64,000 bases of DNA from Candidatus Endomicrobium neocapritermitis (GCA_009778325.1 WRJZ01000051.1:1-64000), one strand, 5' to 3'; counted from the stretch's first letter, positions 43,683 through 52,851 are shown. Notes: a model not told the origin generated them from the letters alone. Made by a program: numbers and translations.

Positions 43683-44656
43683 TGTTCCTTTCCTTTTTTG
43701 AAAACCGTTTTGACGGTTAAAACAGCGATTTTTTCTTTTATTTTCTCATCCGCGAAATATCCTATTTTTACTGCGTCTTTCGCGGTTGTAACCAAGTACG
43801 CGTCTCCGATTTTATCCAAAATATCGGTTATTATTTTTTTGTCATAACTTTCGTGGTCGCTTAAAACAAAGCTGCCTTTTACTTGCACTCCGGATTTTTC
43901 TATGGAATTTGCAAAACCTTTTGCGAAACCTATTCCGCTTAAAGAGTAAACGTCTTTGCCCAAAAATTTATTGACGCCAAAATCTTCATTCAAGCCGATA
44001 TTTTTATATTTGCAGTCCCCATAGTATGTAATAACGGTTTCTTTGGCATAATATTTCATAATACGCCTGTTTAAATCTTCAAGCATTTCCCCGGAAATCA
44101 TATCGGAATTCGTAATAACCACAAGGCCGGCTCTTTCTAAAGCAGAAGGCTTTTCCCTGAGTATTCCCGCGGGAATAACCATTCCGTTGCCAAATGGATT
44201 TGCGGCGTTTACGCACACGATATCCAAATCCCTTTTAATTTTCCAGTGCTGAAAACCGTCGTCAAGAACAAAAACGCCGGGATTTATACTGTTACGGAAT
44301 TTTAAAACATTCTTATATCTGCCGGAACCGACAATGACATCCGCATTAGGAAAACTTCTCGCAATTAACAGCGGTTCATCTCCGCTTTCGGAAGGATTTA
44401 CGTCAAAAGCGCCGCTCTTTAGATGAAGCGATTCTTTGCTTTTGCGCCCGTAACCGCGCGTTAAAACAACCGGTGTTAAATTTTGCTTTGTTATCAACTC
44501 CAAAAGTTCAATGACTATAGGCGTTTTTCCAGTACCGCCCCATGTCAAATTTCCTACGCTGATAACAGGTTTGTCCAGCGTTTTTTGCTTTGTAAAACTT
44601 CTGTCCGCTTTAGACAAAAGCTCATACGCAAGAGATAAAGGATATAACAGCTTCAC
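43643..44656 (-). CDS. lpxK: LpxK, tetraacyldisaccharide 4'-kinase
   Basis: A 337-residue inner-membrane-associated P-loop kinase of lipid A synthesis. The Walker A is in SVGNLTWGGTGKTPIVIEL, then the LTRGYGRKS motif and LDDGFQHWKI. It phosphorylates the 4' position of the disaccharide precursor. Its 3' end overlaps gmhB by ~40 bp. The upstream gap holds a large inverted repeat. Confidence 0.95.
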   Translation of the reverse strand: MKLLYPLSLAYELLSKADRSFTKQKTLDKPVISVGNLTWGGTGKTPIVIELLELITKQNLTPVVLTRGYGRKSKESLHLKSGAFDVNPSESGDEPLLIARSFPNADVIVGSGRYKNVLKFRNSINPGVFVLDDGFQHWKIKRDLDIVCVNAANPFGNGMVIPAGILREKPSALERAGLVVITNSDMISGEMLEDLNRRIMKYYAKETVITYYGDCKYKNIGLNEDFGVNKFLGKDVYSLSGIGFAKGFANSIEKSGVQVKGSFVLSDHESYDKKIITDILDKIGDAYLVTTAKDAVKIGYFADEKIKEKIAVLTVKTVFKKGKEQWEKTILKNLPHS

Positions 44657-44671
44657 AGAGCTCCCTTTTCA

Positions 44672-44813
44672 TAGAGTGAAGAGTTGAGAGTGAAGAGTGA
44701 AGATACAGCAACTACTCTAGATTGCTTCGTCAGGAAATAAAGCTTCCTTCCTCGCAATGACGACAAAGAAGTCTTTGCAGTATCTTCACTCTCCACTCTT
44801 CACTTTTAACTCT
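44672..44813. repeat. Inverted repeat: AGAGTGA arms with nested core 3
   Basis: The left arm is AGAGTGA AGAGTTG AGAGTG; the right arm is CTTCACTCTCCACTCTTCAC. The middle holds CTAGATTGCTTCGTCAGG and TTCCTCGCAATGACGA, i.e. the CATTGCG...CAATC element also found alone at 16955-17057. The right edge supplies the last residues (QS) and stop of the GT2 gene. Confidence 0.9.
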
Positions 44814-45567
44814 GCTTTTTACAAATTTCCCAAAGTTTTATATATTTCATCAGCGTATAAAAACACGAATACAATAAAGCAAGGATAAATCCCGTCAAGC
44901 CGTCTAAAAAACCCCTTCTGAAAACATACATTTTTAAAAACATCGCGCACGGATTAAAAATAAGATTTAAACAGCTGAATTTTTTTCCTTTTTCAAACAT
45001 CTCTTTTACCCGCAAATCGGTATAATAATCCGATTTTTCAACAAAATGTTTTATACTGTCATAAGGATAATGAAGTATGTCGCCTTTAAAATATCTTTTT
45101 TTATTTCCGCCGTATTCAATATCTTCATGAACAAGCTGGTCCTTATATTTTGCTTTTGTTTTATCAAACAGCACGGGATGCCTGTAATCCGGATACCATC
45201 CGGAGTGAAGAATCCATCTGTTGATAAACATGCTTTTTCTGGGGGCAAGAAAAATATCGCCGTCAGGCGAATTTTCCAGCTGCCGCTGTATCTCGGATTT
45301 AAGCTCCGGAGAAATTCTTTCGTCGGAATCAAGACATATTACCCAATCGTATGAACACTGCGTCAAAGCAAAATTTCTTTGCGCGCCGAATCCTTCAAAT
45401 TTATGCTGCACTGTTTTACATCCCATTTCTTTTGCGATTTCCACGGTGGCATCCGCGCTGAAAGAATCCACGACAACAATTTCATCGGCCCATTTTACGC
45501 TTTCAACGCACTCTTTAATATGTTTCTCGGAATTTTTTGTAAGAATATAAGCCGAAACTTTTATCAT
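44806..45567 (-). CDS. Family 2 glycosyltransferase, WaaE/KdtX-like
   Basis: A 253-residue GT2: VSAYILTKNSEKHIKECVESV, VVDSFSADAT, GFGAQRNFAL and the DXD-like ICLDSDERIS. This pattern matches the WaaE/KdtX group, which adds a hexose to the LPS inner core. A hydrophobic C-terminal part suggests membrane association. Its ATG overlaps the GT4 gene by 4 bp. The acceptor is unproven. Confidence 0.85.
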   Translation of the reverse strand: MIKVSAYILTKNSEKHIKECVESVKWADEIVVVDSFSADATVEIAKEMGCKTVQHKFEGFGAQRNFALTQCSYDWVICLDSDERISPELKSEIQRQLENSPDGDIFLAPRKSMFINRWILHSGWYPDYRHPVLFDKTKAKYKDQLVHEDIEYGGNKKRYFKGDILHYPYDSIKHFVEKSDYYTDLRVKEMFEKGKKFSCLNLIFNPCAMFLKMYVFRRGFLDGLTGFILALLYSCFYTLMKYIKLWEICKKQS

Positions 45568-46670
45568 TTTTGCTCCGTCATTATTTTATCGTATACGCTT
45601 ACAACTCCGGCAACCATTTGTTCTATGCTGAATCTTTTCTCGACAAACTCTTTTCCGGCGCTTGCGAATGATTTGGCGATTTCGGGATTATTTATAAGTT
45701 TCTTAATCGCTTCGGCAGTTTCAGCCGCATTTGAAGGTTTTATAAGCAGTCCTGTTTTTCCGTCTTCAAAAGATTCGGGATTGCCTCCGATATTTGTAAC
45801 TATGACGGGTTTTTCCAGAGACTGAGCTTCGATAACAACATTCGGCATTCCTTCCGTATCCCACGACAAAAGGCAAAAAATATCCATGGCAAGAGCATAT
45901 TTTTGCACATTTTCCTGATAACCCGTAAAATAAACTATATCGTCAACCGCCATTTTTTTCGCATACTCTTTTTGCGCTTCAATGCCGTTGCCCGCGCCGA
46001 CTATCAAATATCTTAAATCCGGATAATCGTTTCTGAGCATCTTTGCGGCTTCAATCAGATAAATCTGGCCTTTGCCTTTAAAATCAACAATAGCCCCGAC
46101 AGTGCCTACAACTTTTTTACCGCCCAGATTGTACTTTTTGGTAATGTCGCTATAATCTGTATTTGTTTTAAACTTCTCAAAATTTACGCCGTTATAAACA
46201 ACATTAATCTTATCCGCAGGAACTTTTTCATACTTTATAAGTCCGTTTGCGACCGCTTTTGAAACTGTGATGACGCCGTCAACAAATTTATAGTGAAACC
46301 TGCCGAAAAAACCGTGCCTCGTATCCTGCCTGCGGTGAAAAACAACCTTCAATTTCGGGCAAAAAACTTTAGCAATCACTGCCTGCCAAAAAAGTTTTCC
46401 CTGCCCTGCGTGAACAATATTGACTTTATATTTTTTGATTATTTTTATGAGGTTAAAAATTCCGACGGGATCAAAAGAACCGCCGGCTCTGAAATTGACG
46501 GTTTCCAGTTTTTTTTCCAAAGCCTGCTCATACATATACGTGCCTTTTCTGACGCCCATAATATTTTCAACAATCCCGGATTTTTGCAGATTTTCGGCAA
46601 GAAAAAGCGTCATCTTTTCCGCGCCGCCAATGGTTTTGGAAGAAAATATGTGCAGAACTTTATATTTCAT
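45564..46670 (-). CDS. Family 4 glycosyltransferase
   Basis: A 368-residue GT-B enzyme. The N-terminal start FSSKTIGGAEKMTLFLAENL and the C-terminal nucleotide-sugar region, with LLSWDTEGMPNVVIEAQSLE and the EX7E-like motif, are those of GT4. It presumably adds a sugar to the LPS core or another surface glycan; donor and acceptor are not evident. It overlaps both neighbours by 4 bp. Confidence 0.87.
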   Translation of the reverse strand: MKYKVLHIFSSKTIGGAEKMTLFLAENLQKSGIVENIMGVRKGTYMYEQALEKKLETVNFRAGGSFDPVGIFNLIKIIKKYKVNIVHAGQGKLFWQAVIAKVFCPKLKVVFHRRQDTRHGFFGRFHYKFVDGVITVSKAVANGLIKYEKVPADKINVVYNGVNFEKFKTNTDYSDITKKYNLGGKKVVGTVGAIVDFKGKGQIYLIEAAKMLRNDYPDLRYLIVGAGNGIEAQKEYAKKMAVDDIVYFTGYQENVQKYALAMDIFCLLSWDTEGMPNVVIEAQSLEKPVIVTNIGGNPESFEDGKTGLLIKPSNAAETAEAIKKLINNPEIAKSFASAGKEFVEKRFSIEQMVAGVVSVYDKIMTEQK

Positions 46671-47380
46671 TTGAATATTTTTTTACCCAGAGAAATATAC
46701 TCTTTTACAGTAGCTTTAAAAAAAGCCTCGGCATACTGCATGCCCGGGCTTTTTATTTCTCCCCAATACTGGTTTAAACCTTGGGCAATCTTCACATAAT
46801 CCCTTGAAGCTGTCTGCGTTTTATAGCATTCTATTGCTTTTTTCTTATCTTCCCAGACGTCGCTTATGTCAAAAACGCAGTTAGGATTAAGCGGAGACCA
46901 TACTGAGTAAGCGTAAACCATAATATTGGAATCAATTTTATCTTTTATTTTTATTAAAGCTTTTGAAACCGCGCGGTGGTCGGGATGATTATCAAACCAA
47001 AAAGGAAGCAATACCGCTTCCGGAGCGGTTTTTTTCAGCAGCATTTGCAGGTTTTCTTCAAAATTTTTATTATCGTCAAGCGTCCTTATTGGAAACTGCA
47101 GAAAATGATTTCTTTTTGAGCCAAGCATTGCGGCAGCCTGTTCGGATTCTTTCATTCTTTTCATGCCGTCATACGTGCAAAACGCGATTTCGGCATTTTT
47201 GCCCGCTTTAGTATGTTTTAAAACCGCTCCGCCGCACCCTATGGCCTCGTCATCCTGATGAGGCGCGATGACAAGAATTTTTTCCGACGGAAAAGATTCT
47301 TCTATCGGCGTTGAATAATTTATAAAAGGCTGTATGTGCTCAAACAATCTGAAAAGATGTCTGTACTTAAGGTATTTCAT
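46667..47380 (-). CDS. PIG-L/LmbE family deacetylase
   Basis: A 237-residue metal-dependent N-deacetylase-like protein: VIAPHQDDEAIGCGG near residue 35 supplies metal ligands, and FDNHPDHRAVSKAL gives the second metal motif. Family members deacetylate N-acetylglucosamine-containing lipids or sugars. Located in a run of glycosyltransferases, it may modify an LPS-core or surface-glycan amino sugar. A CGGAG site precedes the ATG. Confidence 0.87.
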   Translation of the reverse strand: MKYLKYRHLFRLFEHIQPFINYSTPIEESFPSEKILVIAPHQDDEAIGCGGAVLKHTKAGKNAEIAFCTYDGMKRMKESEQAAAMLGSKRNHFLQFPIRTLDDNKNFEENLQMLLKKTAPEAVLLPFWFDNHPDHRAVSKALIKIKDKIDSNIMVYAYSVWSPLNPNCVFDISDVWEDKKKAIECYKTQTASRDYVKIAQGLNQYWGEIKSPGMQYAEAFFKATVKEYISLGKKIFK

Positions 47381-47453
47381 TATTGTCTCCGTTGTAAAAT
47401 ATAATTATATAATTTTACTATATTTAAACGGCATAATGAAGAGATTGTTAACA

Positions 47454-47557
47454 AAGAGTGAAGAGTGGAGAGTGAAAAGTGAAGATAATGAGCGCTTCGC
47501 GCGGATATTTAGTGTCGTTGCCGTATCTCCACTCTTCACTCTCCACTCTTCACTCTG
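47454..47557. repeat. Inverted repeat: AGAGTGA arms, core 2
   Basis: Left arm AAGAGTGAAGAGTGGAGAG and right arm CTCCACTCTTCACTCTCC. The core ATAATGAGCGCTTCGCGCGG is the reverse complement of the core in 9587-9691. The right edge codes for the end of the first GT9 gene (DRVKSGE). Confidence 0.9.
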
Positions 47558-48483
47558 TCTTTAATTATTACGTTCACAATATCCAAAACTGTTATATCCG
47601 AGAGCCTATCTTTTTTGATTATTATATGTTTTTCCAAAGGCATCGGCCCGATTTGCAAAGGATCAGTGCGCCCGAATATTCCTATACATTTTGTTCCTAC
47701 AGCGGCGGCAAGGTGCATTGCACCCGAATCTATGCCTGCAAAAAGCTTACAGGCTTTCAAAAAAGCCGCGCTGTCTAAAATACCGTTATCAGCCGTAAAA
47801 AGTTTCGGCATATTTTTGCACATACGCGCGATTGCGTTTAAATCGTCTTTCTCCCATACGGCACCGGAAAGTACGCAGCTAAAGCCTTTGTCATGCAAAG
47901 CGTCTATTATTTCCGCCCATTTTTCAGGCGCAAGCTGTTTGTCTTTTCTTTTTTTGCTTGCTCCCGGAGATATTGCTATTGTCTTCGAAGGAATTAAATT
48001 ATTTTCTTCAAACCATTTTGAAACGTTTTTTATGTTTTGCTGCGGTATTTTTATTATGCCCGTATAGTCGTTTTGAATATTTTTAAACCCTGCTGTTTTC
48101 CCAAGCTCTCTGTTATTGGCAAGAGAAGGAACTCCGTTTCTTTTTGCCTTTTTTGTAAGCAAAAAAGAAAGCGAAGCGCTTTCAAAACCCGTTCTTTCTT
48201 TTATCCCTGAAAAATACGCGGCAAGCACGGAACTCGGAGACTCTGAAAAAAGGATGCCTTTGGCGTCTTTTTCTTTTTTTAATTTTTTTATAAGGCTAAA
48301 AAATGATTTCTCTTTCGGAATTATCTTATCCGCCAAACCGCTTGATATTAAAATATGGGCTAATGAAGGTTTTACCACGGAGATTATTTCAGAGCCAGAC
48401 TCTTCTTTAGCCGCTTTAATAACGGGAAGAGAAAAAAGCAAATCTCCAAGTTGATTCATATGGAAGAATATTATTTTATCCAT
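47536..48483 (-). CDS. Family 9 glycosyltransferase (heptosyltransferase-like) 1
   Basis: A 315-residue GT9: IIFFHMNQLGDLLFSLPVI at the start, then AISPGASKKRKDKQLAPEKW, and the FAGIDSGAMHLAAAVGTKCIGIFGRTDPLQIGP motif of the ADP-heptose-binding half. It likely transfers heptose to the LPS core. The last ~7 residues (DRVKSGE) are encoded by an AGAGTGA repeat. It is the last of three adjacent GT9 genes in the transcription direction. Confidence 0.85.
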   Translation of the reverse strand: MDKIIFFHMNQLGDLLFSLPVIKAAKEESGSEIISVVKPSLAHILISSGLADKIIPKEKSFFSLIKKLKKEKDAKGILFSESPSSVLAAYFSGIKERTGFESASLSFLLTKKAKRNGVPSLANNRELGKTAGFKNIQNDYTGIIKIPQQNIKNVSKWFEENNLIPSKTIAISPGASKKRKDKQLAPEKWAEIIDALHDKGFSCVLSGAVWEKDDLNAIARMCKNMPKLFTADNGILDSAAFLKACKLFAGIDSGAMHLAAAVGTKCIGIFGRTDPLQIGPMPLEKHIIIKKDRLSDITVLDIVNVIIKDRVKSGE

Positions 48484-48502
48484 ACGCCTCCGGATTTAAC
48501 GG

Positions 48503-48646
48503 CAGAGTTAAAAGTGAAGAGTGGAGAGTGAAGATACGACAAAGACTTTTTTTGTCGTCATTGCGAGGAATGAAACTTTGTTTCCTGACGAAGCAATCCA
48601 GCGTAGTTGCCGTATCTTCACTCTTCACTCTTCACTCTCCACTCTG
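48503..48646. repeat. Inverted repeat: AGAGTGA arms with nested core 3
   Basis: Left arm GTTAAAAGTGAAGAGTGGAG, right arm CTTCACTCTTCACTCTCC. The middle holds GTCATTGCGAGGAATGAAAC, TTTCCTGACGAAGCAATCC: the CATTGCG element again. The right edge encodes the end (KTEWRVKSEE) of the second GT9 gene. Confidence 0.9.
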
Positions 48647-49583
48647 TTTTTAACTTTATTATTTCATCAAATACATCTCTTGGATTTATTTTATTTATTT
48701 CTTTGCGGTTTTCTTTATTTATCAAAAGCGAAAACTTTCCTATGTGCGGGGCTGTTTCGTTTATATCCGAATCACCGAATATAAAAACGGACGGAACACC
48801 CAATATTGACGCCAAATGCATTGAACCTGTATCAGCGCCTACTGCAACTGATGCTTTTGAGAGAACCGCGGCAAGTTCCTGCAGGTTTGTTTTACCGCAT
48901 ATGTCTTTAACTTTGTCCGATTTTATTTTGCCGTAATCGTCTTTAGAACCAAAAAAAACAATATCAAAAGACGGATATTTTTCGTTCACTAAATCAATAA
49001 GCTTTAAATAATTTTCTGTGCTCCAGTCTTTGCCTTTGCCTCTGGCAAAAGGCATAAAAGCGGCAAAATGTCCTGCGATGCCTGCCTCTTTCAGTATTTC
49101 ACCGGCTTTATTGAGCGTATCCGTATTAATTTTTATGTTAATTTCAGGAGAAAAGTCTTTACCGGTCAAAAAACGTATTGGTTCAAGATTGCGCAGAGTC
49201 GCATTCATTTTGGCATTTTCCGGATATGCTTCAGTTATTAAAAGATTGCCGCACTCTTTCATGCCGGGAACGCCGAGTTTAACTTTACCTTTAGCCATTT
49301 TCGCAAGCATTGTGCTGCGCATAAGTCCCTGCAAATCTATTATTAAGTCAAACTTTGTATTTCTGATTTCTTTTAAAGCTTCAAAAAAACCGCTTATTCC
49401 TTTTTTCCTATCCCATGTTATTACATTATCAATATCAGGAAAAATACCGAGAAGTTCTTCCCACTGTTTAAAAACAACCCAGCTTATATTACAGCCCGGA
49501 TAAGCTTTTTTTAAAGCCGTCGCGCATGCGGCAGCCTGAACGATATCGCCGAATGAGCTTGGTTTAATTACCAGTATTTTCAT
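48618..49583 (-). CDS. Family 9 glycosyltransferase (heptosyltransferase-like) 2
   Basis: A 321-residue GT9: VIKPSSFGDIVQAAACATAL, ITWDRKKG, LIIDLQGLMRSTMLAKMAK, and the C-terminal VGADTGSMHLASILGVPSVFIFGDSD. It resembles WaaC/WaaF-type heptosyltransferases. About nine C-terminal residues (TEWRVKSEE) are encoded by the inverted repeat, so the native enzyme ends near IIKLK. Confidence 0.87.
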   Translation of the reverse strand: MKILVIKPSSFGDIVQAAACATALKKAYPGCNISWVVFKQWEELLGIFPDIDNVITWDRKKGISGFFEALKEIRNTKFDLIIDLQGLMRSTMLAKMAKGKVKLGVPGMKECGNLLITEAYPENAKMNATLRNLEPIRFLTGKDFSPEINIKINTDTLNKAGEILKEAGIAGHFAAFMPFARGKGKDWSTENYLKLIDLVNEKYPSFDIVFFGSKDDYGKIKSDKVKDICGKTNLQELAAVLSKASVAVGADTGSMHLASILGVPSVFIFGDSDINETAPHIGKFSLLINKENRKEINKINPRDVFDEIIKLKTEWRVKSEE

Positions 49584-49589
49584 AACGAC

Positions 49590-49710
49590 AATTTACAATT
49601 AACAAATAATAATTAACAATTTCGGAGTTCGGCAAAACCGAACCTATTAATATGTTTCGCCAAAGGCGAAACACCGCAATTGTTATTTGTAAATTATTAA
49701 TTGTTAATTG
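49590..49710. repeat. Inverted repeat: AATTAAC arms, core 1
   Basis: Left arm TTACAATTAACAAATAATAA and right arm TATTAATTGTTAATTG. The core has GTTCGGCAAAACCGAACC, TTAATATG and TTTCGCCAAAGGCGAAAC. The right arm supplies the end (INN) and stop of the third GT9 gene. Confidence 0.9.
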
Positions 49711-51376
49711 ATTCTCCTAAAATTTTTTTCTTTACTTCGTTAAAAACTTCTGAAATTTTTATTTCATCCATGCACATGACATTTTTACAGTTTCTGTTTC
49801 TGCACGGCTGGCATGAAAACTGATGCTGTATAATTTTAGTTTTACCGCCGAACGGCCCGGTTCTTTTCGCATTCGTAGGGCCCAGAAGAGCAACTGCCGG
49901 AGTTTCCAAAGCCGTTGCTATATGCATGGGACCGGCTTCATTGCCGACAAAAACTCTGCATAACTTAAAAAAAGCGCAAAGCTCTTTTAACGTAAGTTTT
50001 CCGGTCAAATCGCATATATTGACGCCTGTCTGTGAAGTTATCTCTTCATTTAAACCTTTTTCACTAGCTCCGCCTTCTTTACCGCCTACCAAAACAATAT
50101 CGGCGCCAAGCTCATTTTTAAGTCTTTCGGAAAGACCGGCGTATCTGTCGGTTTTCCATCTTCTTGAAGTCCATCCTCCGCCGGGATGAATACCGATCAT
50201 CTTAGAAATATCAACTTTTTCTTCGGCAAGCTTTTTTCTCACGCTTGCAAAATCCGCTTCCGAAATTGATATCGGATATTCTATTTTTTCGTCACATTTC
50301 AAAAATTTCGGAACTTCCATATGTCTTTCTATACAGTGCGCGTTCGGATCTCTTGACTCTATCTCTTTCGAAAAAATCCACGACAGCTCTCGCATGCCGT
50401 TTGTCGATGAAGAAGCCAGTTTAAATCTTGCTTTGGCAAGACGCACAAGCATTGCCGACTTAGCCAGACCGTGCAAATCTATGCTTAAATCAAAACGTTC
50501 GCTTCTTAATTGTTTTTTCAGTTTTTTATAATAGCCGTAAGATTTCTGAGATCTGTCCCATACAAAAATATTATCAAGCAAAGGATTGCCCTGAAGAATT
50601 TCAACGCATCTTTCGTCAACAATCCAGCTTATTTTCGCGTGCGGATATTTCCTTTTTAACGCAGCCAATGCCGGAAGAGCAAAAATTATATCCCCCAAAC
50701 GACTCGGCTGGACTATCAATATTTTAGGAAAAGGATGAAATTCAAGATATTTTGCTATATTTTTTTTCCAAAAAATCTCTTCTGTAAACTCAAAAAGCCT
50801 ATTCATCTCTTTTTCAACTTCCAGCCTCTTTATTTCTATGTCGTCTTCAGGTTTTACATATACAGGGCTGCCCCAAATCTGCACTGTTTTTGAAAAAGGC
50901 AGAGGAATTCTGAGTTTATCCCATGATTTTAATATTATTTTATTTTTCGCCGAACTACATACCGGAATTACGGGAAATCCGCTTTTTTGCGCCGCGTAAA
51001 TTACGCCGGGCTTTAGTATATGATACGGCCCTCTTGGCCCGTCAGCAGCAAAAGCTAAATCATGGCCTTCTTTTGTATGCCGTATCAATTCAATCAAACC
51101 TCTTTCCCCGCCTCTGCTTGACGAACCGCGCACAACCTGATACCCGAAATATTCAAGGAGTGCGGCCATTAAATCGCCGTCTTTAGATTTGCTTGCCATT
51201 ATCACAATATTACTGTTTTTACTCAATACAAGCATAGTAAAAGAGTTTCCGTGCCAGAAAGAATACATGGATTTTTTATGATAGTAATGAGTGTCGTTCA
51301 AAAGCTCAGTTCTAAGAGTTTTGTTTATAAGGGATGCGGCTGTTCCTATAATTTTTGCAAGTGTTTTACGATTCAT
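49697..51376 (-). CDS. DUF374 acyltransferase-like domain fused to GT9 heptosyltransferase
   Basis: A 559-residue two-domain protein. Residues ~1-195 match the lysophospholipid-acyltransferase-like DUF374 family: SFWHGNSFTML, MASKSKDGDLMA, VRGSSSRGGERGL, AADGPRGPYHILKPGV. Residues ~210-559 are a full GT9: FPKILIVQPSRLGDIIFALP, DLHGLAKSAM, GIHPGGGWTSRRW, VGNEAGPMHIATALETPAVALLG, and the Cys-rich CQPCRNRNCKNVMC typical of WaaF-like enzymes. Fusion would couple a membrane-lipid or lipid A acyl step to heptose transfer. The fusion is seen directly; the coupling is inference. Frame is continuous across the join. Confidence 0.88.
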   Translation of the reverse strand: MNRKTLAKIIGTAASLINKTLRTELLNDTHYYHKKSMYSFWHGNSFTMLVLSKNSNIVIMASKSKDGDLMAALLEYFGYQVVRGSSSRGGERGLIELIRHTKEGHDLAFAADGPRGPYHILKPGVIYAAQKSGFPVIPVCSSAKNKIILKSWDKLRIPLPFSKTVQIWGSPVYVKPEDDIEIKRLEVEKEMNRLFEFTEEIFWKKNIAKYLEFHPFPKILIVQPSRLGDIIFALPALAALKRKYPHAKISWIVDERCVEILQGNPLLDNIFVWDRSQKSYGYYKKLKKQLRSERFDLSIDLHGLAKSAMLVRLAKARFKLASSSTNGMRELSWIFSKEIESRDPNAHCIERHMEVPKFLKCDEKIEYPISISEADFASVRKKLAEEKVDISKMIGIHPGGGWTSRRWKTDRYAGLSERLKNELGADIVLVGGKEGGASEKGLNEEITSQTGVNICDLTGKLTLKELCAFFKLCRVFVGNEAGPMHIATALETPAVALLGPTNAKRTGPFGGKTKIIQHQFSCQPCRNRNCKNVMCMDEIKISEVFNEVKKKILGESINN

Positions 51377-51406
51377 TTTAATTATGGTTCCTAAAAAACT
51401 CTATTT

Positions 51407-51451
51407 TTAATTGTCGTTGATTCGTAATTCGTAATTTGTAATTCGTAATTG
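51407..51451. repeat. Single AATTACG arm (half repeat)
   Basis: It contains GATTCGTAATTCGTAATTTG with 7-nt units, in one orientation only. It lies in the 79-bp gap between waaA and the DUF374-GT9 gene. Confidence 0.75.
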
Positions 51452-51455
51452 CTGT

Positions 51456-52718
51456 TTATAGATATTCTTTGATTTTATTTACCGTTAAGTTCACGGCGCC
51501 TTTTTGCGAGTTTACCGCTTTTAAAGCATTTGCTCCTGCTGCAGCCATAAGCTCTCTGTTTGAAAAAAGCTCAACCGTTTTATCCGCTATATCGTCAGCG
51601 CCTGCAACATTTATGCCGCCGCCGTATTTCAGTAAAGTTTCGGCTTCGGTTTTGAAATTATCCATGTTTTTGCCAAACAGAACTGGTTTCGCGCACGCGG
51701 CAGGTTCAATGGGATTTTGCCCGCCTTTGTTAACAATCGAGCCGCCGACAAAACAAATATCGGAAACAGAATAAATACTCATTAATTTCCCGAAAACGTC
51801 AACCAAAATAAATGTCTTCTCGGGTTTTTTGCCGGTTTTAATTTTTGAAAAAAGAGAATACTCTATTTTTTTGGATTCAAGCGTTTTTTTAACGGCAGAA
51901 AGTTTTGAAAGATGCCTCGGAGCAGCAAAAAAATAAATATCGGAAATTTCATTCTTAACTTTTAAATACGCTTCGGCAATGATTTCATCTTCGCCTCCCC
52001 TTATGCTGCCGGCCGTAAACACTTTATTATCCTGAGTAAAACCGAAATCACCGCGCGAAGATTTCACGTTAAAATCTCTGTCGTACTTAATATTTCCGCT
52101 TACAAAAACGTTTGTTTTTCCTCCCGACAAAGCGACAAATCTGTCCGCATCATCCCGGCTTCTGGCTAAAATCATATTTATCGAACTTACAAAATATTTC
52201 CAGAAAAACCTTAAAGCATTATATACTTTAAAAGATTTCGCAGACATTCTGCCGTTAACGGTAAGAACTTCAATATTATGTTTTTTCGCCGCGTAAAGCA
52301 TTGAAGCCCACAGCTCGGTTTCAACTAAAATAAGCATGTCGGGTTTAATAATTTTAAACGCTTTGCTCATCAGAGGATAAAAATCTAAAGGCAAAAGAGC
52401 CGTAAAATCGGATTTTTGAATTTTTTCGGCATACTCTCTGCCTGTTTTTGTAATCGCGGTAAGCGCTATATTGTAATCGCTTTTAAGCTGTTCCAAAACA
52501 GGTTCAACCGCGCGGACTTCACCTAGAGAAGAACAATGTATCCACACGGTTTTTTTTGAATTTTGTTTCGGTTTGTAATCCCACTTGGAGAAACGCTCGG
52601 AGATTTTATAAAAAACTTCTTTTCTGTATTTACCGCTGAAAATCAAAACAAAAAAAGACGCCGGTATCAGAAGAACCGCGAGTAATACGTTGTATATAAT
52701 AAGGAAAAAAGTAGCCAT
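51456..52718 (-). CDS. waaA: WaaA/KdtA, Kdo transferase
   Basis: A 420-residue GT30 enzyme attaching Kdo to lipid A. An N-terminal membrane segment (~5-27) is followed by WIHCSSLGEVRAVEPV, ILVETELWASMLYAA, VNGRMSAKSFKVYN and the C-terminal VGGSIVNKGGQNPIEPAACAKPV. Number of Kdo residues added cannot be told. It begins the LPS-core gene run together with CMP-Kdo synthesis genes upstream in the window. Confidence 0.95.
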   Translation of the reverse strand: MATFFLIIYNVLLAVLLIPASFFVLIFSGKYRKEVFYKISERFSKWDYKPKQNSKKTVWIHCSSLGEVRAVEPVLEQLKSDYNIALTAITKTGREYAEKIQKSDFTALLPLDFYPLMSKAFKIIKPDMLILVETELWASMLYAAKKHNIEVLTVNGRMSAKSFKVYNALRFFWKYFVSSINMILARSRDDADRFVALSGGKTNVFVSGNIKYDRDFNVKSSRGDFGFTQDNKVFTAGSIRGGEDEIIAEAYLKVKNEISDIYFFAAPRHLSKLSAVKKTLESKKIEYSLFSKIKTGKKPEKTFILVDVFGKLMSIYSVSDICFVGGSIVNKGGQNPIEPAACAKPVLFGKNMDNFKTEAETLLKYGGGINVAGADDIADKTVELFSNRELMAAAGANALKAVNSQKGAVNLTVNKIKEYL

Positions 52719-52732
52719 GGCGATTTTTTAAA

Positions 52733-52851
52733 TCAATTAACAATTAACAAATAACAATTTACAATTGTTGTGTTTTCGCAGAGCAAAAACCTGTTAATCT
52801 GTTTCGGCAAAGCCGAAACACAGACATTGTTATTTATTAATTATTAATTGT
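52733..52851. repeat. Inverted repeat: AATTAAC arms, core 1
   Basis: Left arm TCAATTAACAATTAACA and right arm TTATTAATTATTAATTG. The core has TTTTCGCAGAGCAAAAACC, TTAATCTG and TTTCGGCAAAGCCGAAAC. It lies between the unknown gene at 52851 and waaA. Confidence 0.9.
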
